A stretch of 64,000 bases of DNA from Lachnospiraceae bacterium MD308 (lineage in GTDB: Bacteria > Bacillota > Clostridia > Lachnospirales > Lachnospiraceae). The translations under genes and the position numbers were made by a program. How positions within the stretch are numbered: the first letter of the stretch is position 1; the number at the start of each line of letters is the position of its first letter. A model generated the notes under the pieces. The model saw nothing but the letters and a program-made list of their open reading frames with translations, was not told the origin of the DNA and did no database searches. The stretch lies in assembly GCA_010206225.2 (NCBI GenBank), contig VIQU02000010.1, positions 37,349 through 101,348 on the forward strand. Direction: 5' to 3'. Positions 19,328-28,025 of this stretch are shown here, one piece after another.

Positions 19328-20641
19328 ATGTGGGTATATAACAGTGTATTTTACCAAATCTATCCGATCGGCTTTTGCGGTGCGCCTGTCAGCAATGACG
19401 GCAAGTGCGTTCCTCGAATCCGCAAACTCATGGACTGGTCTGAATATCTCGGAGATCTGGGAGTAGATTCTATCCTTCTGAACCCAATCTTCGAATCTGA
19501 TAATCATGGCTATGACACCCGTGATTTTAAGAATATCGACTGCCGGCTTGGAACCAATGAAGATTTTGCCGAAGTCTGCCGCTCCCTTCATGAGCATGGA
19601 GTCAACATCGTGCTTGACGGTGTATTCAACCATGTAGGCAGAGGCTTCTGGGCATTTAAAGATGTACAGGAGAAAAAATGGGACTCGCCCTATAAAGACT
19701 GGTTCCATATTAATTTTGACGGAGACAGCGGTTATAACGACGGTTTCTGGTATGAGGGCTGGGAAGGGCATTTTGAACTTGTTAAACTGAACCTTCAGAA
19801 TCCTGCAGTTGTAGATTACCTGCTGGACTGCGTAAGATTCTGGGTAGAGGAATTCGATATCGACGGACTGCGGCTTGATGTCGCATACAGCTTAGACCGC
19901 GGATTCATGCAGCGGCTGCGCTCATTCGTACAGGATCTGAAACCAGATTTTGCTTTGATCGGCGAAGTATTATTCGGAGATTACAATCTGATCGTCAATG
20001 ACTCCATGCTTCATAGCTGCACGAACTACGAATGCTACAAAGGACTTTACTCAAGCTTTAATTCCATGAATCTGTTTGAGATCGCGCATTCCCTGCACCG
20101 TCAGTTTGGCGCAGACCAATGGTGCATCTACCGCGGCAAGCATCTTATGACATTTGCGGATAATCATGATGTCACCAGACTTGCAAGTATTCTGACCAAC
20201 AAGAAGCATATCCCCCTCGCTTACGGTCTGCTGTTTGGCATGCCCGGCATCCCATGCCTTTATTATGGAAGCGAATGGGGGCAGACCGGCGTGAAAGCGC
20301 CGGATAACGACTATGCGCTTCGCCCCTGCTTTGAAAAACCTATGCCGAACGAATTGACTGATTACATAAAAAAATTAATTGCCGTCCGTCAGAAAAGCGA
20401 CGCTCTGTGCAATGGTGCGTATAAGAATATTGTGATTCAGAATCACCAGCTTGTATTCGAGCGTCATTCCGATAAAGAGCATATAATCGTTGCGGTCAAT
20501 GCCTCTGAAAATGCATACACCGCCTGTCACCATGATTTGAACGGAGAAGCCAAAGAACTATTATCCGGCGATACCGTTATACTTGACGGAAAAGCCGAAC
20601 TGCCGCCCTACAGCGTTCAGTACCTCTCTCTGCCAGTATAA
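19328..20641 (+). CDS. GH13 alpha-glucosidase / maltodextrin-degrading enzyme
   Basis: A 437-aa cytoplasmic (no signal peptide) alpha-amylase-family hydrolase. The four GH13 regions are readable: DGVFNHVG, DGLRLDVA (nucleophile Asp), IGEVLFG (acid-base Glu) and FADNHD (transition-state Asp). It should split alpha-1,4-glucans or maltodextrins. The ATG at 19328 was chosen because AAGGAG stands seven bases before it. It lacks the extra N-terminal domain of neopullulanases, so a small maltodextrin glucosidase is likely. Transcribed alone. Confidence 0.9.
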   Translation: MWVYNSVFYQIYPIGFCGAPVSNDGKCVPRIRKLMDWSEYLGDLGVDSILLNPIFESDNHGYDTRDFKNIDCRLGTNEDFAEVCRSLHEHGVNIVLDGVFNHVGRGFWAFKDVQEKKWDSPYKDWFHINFDGDSGYNDGFWYEGWEGHFELVKLNLQNPAVVDYLLDCVRFWVEEFDIDGLRLDVAYSLDRGFMQRLRSFVQDLKPDFALIGEVLFGDYNLIVNDSMLHSCTNYECYKGLYSSFNSMNLFEIAHSLHRQFGADQWCIYRGKHLMTFADNHDVTRLASILTNKKHIPLAYGLLFGMPGIPCLYYGSEWGQTGVKAPDNDYALRPCFEKPMPNELTDYIKKLIAVRQKSDALCNGAYKNIVIQNHQLVFERHSDKEHIIVAVNASENAYTACHHDLNGEAKELLSGDTVILDGKAELPPYSVQYLSLPV

Positions 20642-20664
20642 GTCTATTACTAACTTCATAAGGT

Positions 20665-20699
20665 CTGCAGGCAGTTCCCCTAACCGGGAATGCCTGCAG
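20665..20699 (+). terminator. Hairpin after the GH13 gene
   Basis: CTGCAGGCAGTTCCC pairs with GGGAATGCCTGCAG with one bulge, 24 bases past the stop. There is no T tract, so it may be a 3'-end stabilising hairpin. Confidence 0.5.
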
Positions 20700-20859
20700 C
20701 AATCCGGCCAATATCTGCCGTATCCTTTCCAGAGACGTTTTACATTCCTCTGCCATCGTCATAAACGGGCCAAAATATCTTTTCTATTAATATCTCCCTG
20801 TTATTATCTTTCGCCTTAATATGCCGACATATATATAGAAGGATTCTCCGAAAATAATA

Positions 20860-21135
20860 TGTGCTGAAACAATTTTTCTTGAATAGTATAATATAGTATT
20901 AGGAACCGATTGATACATGAAAAATCAGTCCATATATTTTGTTGAAAAAGAATACCTTATAACATATGGAAATACCTAAAATATTTTTATCTGATAAAGG
21001 GAATTTCACTAGAAATCCTCCCTTTATTTTACATATTCTTATGGAAAAAAATCTTGATTCCAGCTAGTAGATATCATATAATTATTATATCTATTGAAGC
21101 AAAAAGCATCCTATTAAGAGTATGCAAGATAGGAT
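20860..21135 (+). promoter_or_regulatory. Leader of the surface-protein gene with internal terminator
   Basis: CTGAAA and TATAAT (20888-20893, 17-base spacer) form a possible promoter. About 100 bases on, AAAGGGA...TCCCTTT (20996-21025) with an inner ATTTC/GAAAT stem and a T-rich tail looks like an intrinsic terminator placed before the gene. A further small stem ATCCTAT / ATAGGAT stands at 21108-21135. The arrangement is that of an attenuated leader; no known riboswitch class was recognised. The remaining 20700-20860 shows nothing. Confidence 0.4.
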
Positions 21136-21182
21136 ATAGAAACCAAGTATAACTAATTAGTAAGTAAAAGAGGCGAAGAGAC

Positions 21183-24100
21183 ATGAAAATGAAGAGAACA
21201 CTTTTTAAACTATTTTTAATGGCTTGCTTTTTGGCAGCCTGCTGGTCCAAAGATGCAAAGGCAGCAAACGGGCAGCCGGAATTGGATGTAAGAAACGGTG
21301 ATATTTATATTGGAATGATCACGGAAACGATTGATGGGAATCCTGTCACAAGAGAAGTTGTTGGCTATGGAACTGCGGCTGATAATGTTACAGGAGGGAT
21401 TACAGCAAATCATGATAAAGGTTATACCATAAAAGGGTTGACCACAAACACACAAGGAACTACTATCACAATAGATGTATCTAACACTCCGGATAAGCCA
21501 CTGAATCTTACTTTTGACGGTTTAGATATGACAAATGGTGGATACATTCATATAATAAAAGGTGCCGTTAAGGTTTCCTTAATTGGAGACAGTATCATAT
21601 CAAATATTAATAATACATCTAAAAAGAGCGCTATCCAACTGGATAACAATGCAAGACTTATTATTTCTTCTACCAATAATAGAGGAAGTTTAGCAATATC
21701 AGGTAGCCCTAATGCAATTTACGGTACGAATAACAACGATCTTGATATTAACAGCGGTACAGTTACTTTATCGGGAACGACACCATTTAATGCAGGTACC
21801 ATTTTAGTAACAGGCGGTACTTTGAATTGTTATGACCTTAATAGAAATAAGACAAAATTTGGCAGCCAAGCTTTGATCCAAACAGGCGGAACTGTAATTG
21901 CTGACGGTCTAATCACAATTAATTATAAAGACCACCAGTTAGAAGGTTTTGAAGGTTCTAATTATGAAGCGCATTTCAGTGATGGTACTGTTGACAAAAA
22001 CTTATCGATTTCAAGCGGTAACCTTTCTATCAAAGAAGATTGGTATGGTCAGATGATTACTTTTGTAGGTTCTCAGCGTTTGGGAATCAAGATTGATGAT
22101 AGAAAAGCCGGTCCCACTGTTAAGGGCAATGCAGAAAGCCATGCTAATGCAAATGACGGCTCTATAGAGGGGTTTAATGATACTATGGAGTATCAGGGTC
22201 CTTTCGACACTGACAGTACGTCTAATATTCAGGACGATGCAGCTAGCTGGTTGACCACTGGCTTTGATGATTTACGGAATCTGAAACATGGATTCTATTT
22301 TGTCCGAACGCGGTCTACTAACAGCGCTTTTGCAAGCAAACCAACTTTGGTCGAAATAAAAAAAGGAAAACAATTAGATATTACAATGCCCGAGTTTACT
22401 GCAACCTATGGCTATGCCCCAATTTCTTCACAACCATTAAAGATTCATAATTATGAAACCGCTCAGATTTCGATTGATGAAATAAGGTTAAGTAATGATA
22501 AATTTGAATTAAATGTGACTCCAGGCAGTCCTCTCACCGGCAATCCTAACGCAATTATACCGCCTGATGGCAACAGCACAACCATAACTATCAAACCAAA
22601 GGATGGTTTGGATGCCGGCTCTCACACCGCCACTGTTACAATATCTTACATTGATCCGGATGATAGCACAGGCAAAACCAAAGTTCCGATACCTATAGAT
22701 GTGACATTTACCGTAGAGAAAGCTAATCAGGACCCTCCTACTGATACAGAATTAAAGGTAGAGAAATTTACTCATAACAGCGCGACATTAATTCCTTTAT
22801 CAGGAACTGATGAAGGCAAAACAATCGAATACGGTTATACCGATGATGACGGAAAAGAAGGGAAATGGCAAACCGGCACAAAAATTACCGGTCTGTCTCC
22901 AAGTACCAGCTATGTATTCCATGCACGTTATGCAGGTGATGCAAATCACAATCCTTCTGACAGCGTTTCCTCATCAAAAATCACTACTGATCCGGCTGCT
23001 TACGTTGATTATAAGGAAGGAGAATTAGTTCTTCCTGCTAATAGGAAATACACCGTTACCATAAATGATAAAAAAACCGAATATACCTCGGATGGTTATG
23101 GACGTATCAAACTTGACACTTCGCAGTTTGACAAAAAGACGCAGATAAAAATATTAGACCAGTCAAATGATGGGGAGCAAACCTTAACGGTTAATCCGCC
23201 GGCTAAAACTCCTACCACTCCAAAGGCAACCGATGAAACCATATCCGGCGCAAAGGACGGTAGTATTTCCGGTGTATCTACCGCAATGGAATACAGAATA
23301 AAAACCGGCAAAAATACTTGGACCACATGGGATTCCTTTAGCGGCAGAACCTTAGAAGATCAGGCTCCAGGCACTTATGAAGTTCGGGTTGCTGCTACAG
23401 ACAGCGCTTTTGCAAGTAAAGCAGTTACACTTATTATCGGAAAAGGAAGGATGCTGGATGTTACTATAACCGAGTTCGATGAGATGAAGTATGGAACTGA
23501 TCCTGTTTCAAGAGCGATTACCATCGAGAATCTTGACAAAGATAATCCTGTTAATATTCAAGGCGTCACGGTTGCTTCCAACGCATTCACAATTACGGAT
23601 GGCGATAAGACTATTGAAGCTCAGAAAACTTCCGATACATGGAAAGTACAGCCAAAAGCTAAACTTAACGTAGATACATATACCGCAGAACTTACCGTAA
23701 CTTATAACGATATTGTTGAAGAAGAGCCTGATGATAATCCTGACGACGAAACACAGGAACCCGGCGGAGATACTCCTACAACTCCTGATGACGAGACAAC
23801 AGAACCCGGCGGAGATACTCCTACAACTCCTGATGATGAGACAAAAGAACCCGGCGGAGATACTCCTACAACTCCTGATGATGAGACAAAAGAACCCGGC
23901 GGAGATACTCCTACAACTCCTGATGATGAAACGCAAAATTCCGGCGACAGCAAATCTAAAGTTTCCGCTCAGGCTGATGAAAATGCAGAAGAAGTTAAGA
24001 CAGAGCCAAGAACTGTTACTGTCCCAGTAGAAGTTACAGTTATAAAAGCAGATCAGGATGCTCCTCCGGTACCAGCAGAAAAAAGCAAGACTGCTACTAG

Positions 24101-24626
24101 CATTACATTAGAAACAATTGCTAATAATCCTGTCAGCGGCGCTAAGGCCCAGTATAGCAAAGACGGCGGCAGAACATGGCAGGACAGCCCCACATTTACG
24201 GGACTTTCTGCTAATAAGGACTATACATTCGTAGCGCGTTATGCTGAAACAGAAAATTACAATGCATCTGATATCAGCAACGGCGAAGTTACCATTACTA
24301 CTTCCGAAAAGAATGACGATGACTCAAAATCAGACGGTGTAAAACCTCAGACAACTGATAAGAACAATTCTAATGGTACGAACGGTAATGGTACGAACGG
24401 CACGAATGGTAATGGTTCTAATACTAATGGTACTAACGGCAGCGGAACAGGTACTAACAACGGTTCTGGCACGAACGGCTCAGACGGTTCATCTTCAAAC
24501 GGAGTTCTGTCTTCCGCCAAGACTGGTGACCTCAACAATATCCAGTTATGGGTTGCCTTGATGATCGGCTCTTATCTGTCATGTGCTATTATTATAAAGA
24601 ACAGGCTAAAAAAATCTAATTCCTAA
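21183..24626 (+). CDS. Large secreted surface protein with repeats and C-terminal anchor
   Basis: An 1147-aa exported protein. Residues 1-27 form a signal peptide (cleavage AKA-AN; LAAC at 17-20 could also be read as a lipobox). A beta-rich region near 30-270 contains SGTVTLSG-like strands. Two fibronectin-III-like segments (GKWQTGTKITGLSPSTSYVF; RTWQDSPTFTGLSANKDYTF) and two related TDSAFASK modules follow. Four 15-residue EPGGDTPTTPDDET repeats and an Asn/Gly/Thr linker lead to SAKTGD, a membrane span and a Lys/Arg tail, resembling a sortase-type wall anchor. Function unknown; adhesion is plausible. Confidence 0.8.
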   Translation: MKMKRTLFKLFLMACFLAACWSKDAKAANGQPELDVRNGDIYIGMITETIDGNPVTREVVGYGTAADNVTGGITANHDKGYTIKGLTTNTQGTTITIDVSNTPDKPLNLTFDGLDMTNGGYIHIIKGAVKVSLIGDSIISNINNTSKKSAIQLDNNARLIISSTNNRGSLAISGSPNAIYGTNNNDLDINSGTVTLSGTTPFNAGTILVTGGTLNCYDLNRNKTKFGSQALIQTGGTVIADGLITINYKDHQLEGFEGSNYEAHFSDGTVDKNLSISSGNLSIKEDWYGQMITFVGSQRLGIKIDDRKAGPTVKGNAESHANANDGSIEGFNDTMEYQGPFDTDSTSNIQDDAASWLTTGFDDLRNLKHGFYFVRTRSTNSAFASKPTLVEIKKGKQLDITMPEFTATYGYAPISSQPLKIHNYETAQISIDEIRLSNDKFELNVTPGSPLTGNPNAIIPPDGNSTTITIKPKDGLDAGSHTATVTISYIDPDDSTGKTKVPIPIDVTFTVEKANQDPPTDTELKVEKFTHNSATLIPLSGTDEGKTIEYGYTDDDGKEGKWQTGTKITGLSPSTSYVFHARYAGDANHNPSDSVSSSKITTDPAAYVDYKEGELVLPANRKYTVTINDKKTEYTSDGYGRIKLDTSQFDKKTQIKILDQSNDGEQTLTVNPPAKTPTTPKATDETISGAKDGSISGVSTAMEYRIKTGKNTWTTWDSFSGRTLEDQAPGTYEVRVAATDSAFASKAVTLIIGKGRMLDVTITEFDEMKYGTDPVSRAITIENLDKDNPVNIQGVTVASNAFTITDGDKTIEAQKTSDTWKVQPKAKLNVDTYTAELTVTYNDIVEEEPDDNPDDETQEPGGDTPTTPDDETTEPGGDTPTTPDDETKEPGGDTPTTPDDETKEPGGDTPTTPDDETQNSGDSKSKVSAQADENAEEVKTEPRTVTVPVEVTVIKADQDAPPVPAEKSKTATSITLETIANNPVSGAKAQYSKDGGRTWQDSPTFTGLSANKDYTFVARYAETENYNASDISNGEVTITTSEKNDDDSKSDGVKPQTTDKNNSNGTNGNGTNGTNGNGSNTNGTNGSGTGTNNGSGTNGSDGSSSNGVLSSAKTGDLNNIQLWVALMIGSYLSCAIIIKNRLKKSNS
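23757..23936 (+). repeat. Four 45-bp tandem repeats in the surface-protein gene
   Basis: Units start at 23757, 23802, 23847 and 23892, each 45 bases and encoding 15 residues (EPGGDTPTTPDDET plus T, K or Q). They differ by few bases, so copy number can change by slippage without frame loss. They make a stalk-like acidic/proline-rich spacer. Confidence 0.95.
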
Positions 24627-24650
24627 ATATTTTTTCGGATAGAAGAATGA

Positions 24651-24673
24651 GGGGACGGCAATGCCGTTCCCTT
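24651..24673 (+). terminator. Terminator of the surface-protein gene
   Basis: AGGGGACGGCA / TGCCGTTCCCT with a one-base loop (one G-T pair), followed by TATAATTTTATT, 25 bases past the stop. Confidence 0.75.
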
Positions 24674-24719
24674 ATAATTTTATTCCTATATATTCGAGAT
24701 CCGATCATAACAACGATTC

Positions 24720-24750
24720 AAGGCAGTATTCAGCAGCCTTGATTTTTTTA
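24720..24750 (+). terminator. Second terminator in the 24627-24939 gap
   Basis: CAAGGC / GCCTTG followed by ATTTTTTT. It may back up the first terminator or be left from a lost gene. The rest of the gap shows only the upstream region of the Rpn-like gene, including a GTGCTAGAATAAAT stretch repeated at 26593. Confidence 0.7.
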
Positions 24751-24939
24751 TAGCAATTCCGTTCTATTTGTGCTAGAATAAATTCAAAGCATTATATTTC
24801 TAATATTCTTTACGGTTCACACCATTCTACTATCTACAGTTCTTTTAGAAATCTTCAATGCTTGTAATTCCGAAAAAAAGCAGTGAGGATTCTTAAAAGC
24901 TGATATTAGAGTCCTCACATCTAAAAAGGAGGGCAAAAT

Positions 24940-25881
24940 TTGACAGTTACAGTTACCTACAAAGACAGGATATTCCGCATGATATTCAGGCAAAAGAAAA
25001 ATTTCCTTGATCTTTACAATGCTATGAACAACAGTAATTACAGTAATCCAGATGATTTAACAGTTACGACTCTTGAAAATGCTATCTATATGAACATGAA
25101 GAACGACGTATCATTTTTGCTTCATGATCAGTTGATGCTGTACGAACACCAATCCACAAAGAATCCGAATATACCTCTCAGGAATCTGTTCTATGTATCG
25201 GATATCTATTCAAAATTAACAAAAGATAAGAATCTTTTCGGCACAAAACTTATCAGGATACCTCAGCCTAGGTTTGTGGTGTTCTATAACGGTATCGCAA
25301 AAGTCCCGGAAAGATTTACCTTGAAATTATCGGATATGTTTGACCATTCCGATGGACAGGCTGCTCTGGAACTGGTTACTCAGGTGTTTAACATTAACCT
25401 CGGATACAATAAAGCTTTGATGGAGAGATGCCGGACACTGCATGATTACGCCGTCTTTGTAGACTTGGTACGCAGATATCGCAAGGAAACATCCTTAGAC
25501 GCAGCCGTAGAAAAAGCCATTGATGAATGCATCTCTAATGGTGTGTTGGGTGATTTTCTCAAAGAAAACAGAGCGGAGGTATTAAAAATGGGGCTTTACG
25601 AATACAACCAAGAAGAACATATACGGATGGAGCGTGAAGATGCCAGAGAAGAAGGCAGATCTGAAGGTTTGGCAGAAGGGCGGGCAGAAGGCAGATCTGA
25701 AGGAGTTCTCTATAGTCTGACATCCATCATCCGAAAAAAACATCTAAAGGGAAAGTCATTAACAGAGATTGCAGACGAATTAGAAATGGATACAGACAAT
25801 ATCAAAGATATCTATGAATGGATGAATCAAGAGATGGATGATGAATGGATTGTCAATAAATTGTTGAAACAAACTCATTAA
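24940..25881 (+). CDS. Rpn/PD-(D/E)XK nuclease family protein
   Basis: A 313-aa protein of the Rpn (recombination-promoting nuclease) / transposase_31-like family. YKDRIFRMIFRQKKNFLDLY at residue 6 and the central DVSFLLHDQLMLYEHQSTKNPNIPLR region hold the nuclease core (E and Q in the YEHQS motif). RFVVFYNGI is also typical. The C-terminal third contains EG-R repeats (EEGRSEGLAEGRAEGRSEG). The start is a TTG seven bases after AAGGAGG. A decayed copy lies at 26608-26937. Not accompanied by transposon ends. Confidence 0.85.
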   Translation: MTVTVTYKDRIFRMIFRQKKNFLDLYNAMNNSNYSNPDDLTVTTLENAIYMNMKNDVSFLLHDQLMLYEHQSTKNPNIPLRNLFYVSDIYSKLTKDKNLFGTKLIRIPQPRFVVFYNGIAKVPERFTLKLSDMFDHSDGQAALELVTQVFNINLGYNKALMERCRTLHDYAVFVDLVRRYRKETSLDAAVEKAIDECISNGVLGDFLKENRAEVLKMGLYEYNQEEHIRMEREDAREEGRSEGLAEGRAEGRSEGVLYSLTSIIRKKHLKGKSLTEIADELEMDTDNIKDIYEWMNQEMDDEWIVNKLLKQTH

Positions 25882-25883
25882 GC

Positions 25884-25906
25884 AGAGAGCGGCTTGGCCG
25901 CTCTCT
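25884..25906 (+). terminator. Terminator between Rpn-like and ferritin-like genes
   Basis: AGAGAGCGGC / GCCGCTCTCT with a three-base loop between two convergent genes; it can serve both. Confidence 0.7.
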
Positions 25907-25922
25907 ACCTTCGCACTTTCTG

Positions 25923-26471
25923 CTATAACGCCTGCAGGATCATAATATGATACTCCTCATCTCTGATTATTCTTTCTAATACAGCATTCACGCAGTCATC
26001 ATTTATCATCTTTATATGCATTTTATACTGGTTAATAGCCTGTTTCTCAGCTTCAATATCGGCCATTACCATTTTTCTGACATTTGAGGGAATGTCAAGA
26101 TACTCCGGTGTCCACATCTTCTGTCTCCCATTGTGGAATTTCGCTGTGTAATCTACATTTCCTCCTAATAAGCAGATCAGCGCTCCGAGTTTCTGCAGAT
26201 GCATCATCTCCGCCATCGCTATTCCGAGAAACGTTTTTGCCACCTGGCAGTTCTCTCCCGATATTCTGTTTTCATTATTAATATACTGCGTAATTGCAGA
26301 CAGTTCAGATACAGCGCCGCAATAATCAATACTGAGCAGATTTGCATAAGCTGTATTCCTTTCCCTCACTCGAACGGGAGGATACGCAAGATCCATCATA
26401 ATTGGTTTTAATCCCATAAAACTGCAGTCATTAACCAGTAATGCCGTTCTCTTTTCTTCCATAACATACAT
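25923..26471 (-). CDS. Ferritin-like diiron/manganese protein
   Basis: A 182-aa four-helix protein with Glu/His ligands in each helix: CGAVSELSAITQYIN, AEMMHLQKLGALI, DIEAEKQAINQYKMHI and RDEEYHIMIL. This pattern (E, ExxH, E, ExxH) is that of the ferritin/rubrerythrin/Mn-catalase superfamily. It has no rubredoxin domain and is shorter than Mn catalase, so oxidative-stress or metal-handling roles are possible. The start was kept at 26471, although the ribosome binding site AGGAG is very close; the ATG three codons later is the alternative. Confidence 0.75.
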   Translation of the reverse strand: MYVMEEKRTALLVNDCSFMGLKPIMMDLAYPPVRVRERNTAYANLLSIDYCGAVSELSAITQYINNENRISGENCQVAKTFLGIAMAEMMHLQKLGALICLLGGNVDYTAKFHNGRQKMWTPEYLDIPSNVRKMVMADIEAEKQAINQYKMHIKMINDDCVNAVLERIIRDEEYHIMILQAL

Positions 26472-26607
26472 TTCTCCTAATAAACGTTCTATAATAATAT
26501 ATTAAAACTTTACTGTAGTGTGAATGGCACATTATTGGGCATAAAATTATATGCAGATTGATTTATATTTTTCTGGAAATTTAATTCTACTTGCGCTAGA
26601 ATAAATA

Positions 26608-26937
26608 ACGGTTACAACTCTTGAGAATGGGGCACAGTTTACCGAATGCATCTCCAAAGGTGTGCTGGGTGATTTCCCAAAAGAAAACAGAGCAGAGGTA
26701 TTAAAAATGGGGCTTTACGAATACAACGAAGAAGAACATATACGAATAGAGCGTGAAGATGCCAGAGAGGAAGGGCGGGTAGAAGGCAGATCTGAAGGTT
26801 TTGCAGAAGATCGGGCGAAAGGCAGATCCGAAGGAGTTCTCTATAGTCTGACATCCATCATCCACAAAAATTATCTAAAGGAAAAGTCATTAACAGAGAT
26901 TGCGGACGATTGTCAACAAACTATTATCTTAATGTGA
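26608..26937 (+). pseudogene. Decayed Rpn-like nuclease copy
   Basis: Compared with the intact gene at 24940, this copy keeps TVTTLEN (residues about 41-47), then jumps to the segment beginning TECISKGVLGDF (about residue 195), losing the nuclease core, runs through the EG-R repeat part, and loses most of the C-terminus after TEIAD through a second deletion. The upstream GCGCTAGAATAAAT also matches the region before the intact gene. It is a relic of a duplication. Confidence 0.85.
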
Positions 26938-26981
26938 AAAACGGCATAAAATACGAACCACTGCCGTTCGATTTCATGCCG
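26937..26981 (-). terminator. Terminator of the tRNA operon
   Basis: On the minus strand CGGCATGAAATCGAAC pairs with GTTCGTATTTTATGCCG (few bulges), followed by TTTTT, seven bases past tRNA-Leu. Confidence 0.8.
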
Positions 26982-26987
26982 CAAAAA

Positions 26988-27068
26988 TGCGGATGACAGG
27001 ACTTGAACCTGCAAGGGAATCCCACTAGATCCTAAGTCTAGCGCGTCTGCCAATTCCGCCACATCCGC
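26988..27068 (-). tRNA. tRNA-Leu (anticodon TAG)
   Basis: Acceptor GCGGATG / CATCCGC, class II variable arm, T-loop GGTTCAAGTCC, anticodon loop CTTAGGA giving TAG. The CCA is not encoded. Confidence 0.93.
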
Positions 27069-27089
27069 ATATGATTATATTGTCCTTAC

Positions 27090-27162
27090 TGAGCGTGCGG
27101 GGATTCGAACCCCGGACAACTTGATTAAAAGTCAAGTGCTCTACCGCCTGAGCTACACGCCC
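27090..27162 (-). tRNA. tRNA-Lys (anticodon TTT)
   Basis: Acceptor GGGCGTG / CACGCTC, D-arm GTAGCTCAGGCGGTAGAGC, anticodon loop CTTTTAA, T-loop GGTTCGAATCC. CCA not encoded. Confidence 0.95.
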
Positions 27163-27169
27163 ATATAAG

Positions 27170-27241
27170 CTGGGCTAGTTGGATTCGAACCAACGAATGC
27201 AGGAGTCAAAGTCCTGTGCCTTACCGCTTGGCGATAGCCCA
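27170..27241 (-). tRNA. tRNA-Gln (anticodon TTG)
   Basis: Acceptor TGGGCTA / TAGCCCA with discriminator G, anticodon stem-loop CAGGA-CTTTGAC-TCCTG, T-loop GGTTCGAATCC. The U1-A72 pair is typical of tRNA-Gln. Confidence 0.95.
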
Positions 27242-27283
27242 TTATTTTTTCTTATCCAATCTTATTATTATCATCTTATGATA

Positions 27284-27433
27284 CACGGATTGCTCCGTGC
27301 TAATGCACTCCCGCAATCCTAAAACACCTCAAATCCGCTCATCTTTCTGCGAAAAATGGCTGCTTCTCGGTGTTTTGCGCGTCCCAAAGTCATGCTTTTT
27401 CATACAAGCATGAAATCCATGACCTTTTGACGC
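27284..27433 (-). ncRNA. Structured segment within the tRNA operon
   Basis: The 239-base gap between tRNA-Gln and tRNA-His is not a tRNA but is full of stems. Stem I: GCGTC/GACGC and GTCATG/CATGAC nested around TTCATG..ATGAA (27379-27433). Stem II: AAAACACC/GGTGTTTT (27321-27376). Stem III: GGATTGC/GCAATCC (27287-27319) with inner GTGC/GCAC, which competes with CACGGA/TCCGTG (27284-27299). Part of it resembles the ntp-operon repeat. It is probably a repeat element or an undescribed RNA. Confidence 0.5.
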
Positions 27434-27480
27434 TTATACCATCTTATTATCAAATAATAATCCTGTATAAAAAAAAGAAA

Positions 27481-27555
27481 GGTGGGTAAAGGGACTCGAA
27501 CCCTTGATATCCAGAACCACAATCTGGCGCGCTAACCAACTGCACCATACCCACC
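27481..27555 (-). tRNA. tRNA-His (anticodon GTG)
   Basis: Acceptor GTGGGTA / TACCCAC, an encoded G at -1 opposite discriminator C, anticodon loop TTGTGGT, T-loop GGTTCGAGTCC. Confidence 0.95.
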
Positions 27556-27623
27556 ATATTATCTACCCGACGAATTTTGTGAATTCAGCCAAGTACCTCT
27601 TTATTAAATTGTTGTGGTTCTAA

Positions 27624-27697
27624 CGAGCCTGGGGGGATTCGAACCCTCGACCTACGGCTTAGAAGGCCGTTGCTCTATCCAGCTGAGCTACAGACTC
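27624..27697 (-). tRNA. tRNA-Arg (anticodon TCT)
   Basis: Acceptor GAGTCTG / CAGGCTC (one G-T pair), D-arm GTAGCTCAGCTGGATAGAGC, anticodon loop CTTCTAA, T-loop GGTTCGAATCC. Confidence 0.95.
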
Positions 27698-27756
27698 ATA
27701 AGACTTAACTCTTCAGAACTAACCCTTCTTAATTCCTTGATTTAAGGCTTTAAGAA

Positions 27757-27827
27757 AGCGGGTGATGGGAATCGAACCCACGTATCTAGCTTGGAAGGCT
27801 AGTGTTCTACCATTGAACTACACCCGC
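27757..27827 (-). tRNA. tRNA-Gly (anticodon TCC)
   Basis: Acceptor GCGGGTG / CACCCGC with discriminator T, anticodon loop CTTCCAA, T-loop GGTTCGATTCC. Confidence 0.95.
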
Positions 27828-27839
27828 ATAAATCACCTA

Positions 27840-27914
27840 TCGGGGTGACAGGATTCGAACCTGCGACCTCCTGGTCCCAAACCAGGCGCTCTAGCCAAGC
27901 TGAGCCACACCCCG
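27840..27914 (-). tRNA. tRNA-Pro (anticodon TGG)
   Basis: Acceptor CGGGGTG / CACCCCG, anticodon loop TTTGGGA giving TGG, T-loop GGTTCGAATCC. First tRNA of the operon. Confidence 0.95.
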
Positions 27915-27956
27915 TTATTATATTGTCTATACCTAATTCCCCGTGACACAAGATAT

Positions 27957-27985
27957 ATTATATATGATGGTTCTCAGCTTGTCAA
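27957..27985 (-). promoter_or_regulatory. Promoter of the tRNA operon
   Basis: Perfect TTGACA (27980-27985), 17 bases, TATAAT (27957-27962), 43 bases upstream of tRNA-Pro. Confidence 0.85.
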
Positions 27986-28025
27986 CATTATTTTTTATTT
28001 TTTATCTCATTTTTTTCGTTTTGTT

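Noticed and set aside
21040..21182. c-di-GMP riboswitch before the surface protein
   Set aside because: The conserved class I and class II motifs could not be found; only a simple hairpin is present.
23757..23936. CRISPR array
   Set aside because: The 45-bp units follow each other without unique spacers and are in frame within a coding region. No other regularly spaced repeats with spacers were seen in the window, and no cas genes.
23508..23953. Long open frames on the minus strand opposite the surface-protein repeats
   Set aside because: They are mirror translations of the 45-bp repeats (CRSISAGFF and SPPGSFVSSSGVV patterns), have no ribosome binding site and lie fully inside a well-supported gene.
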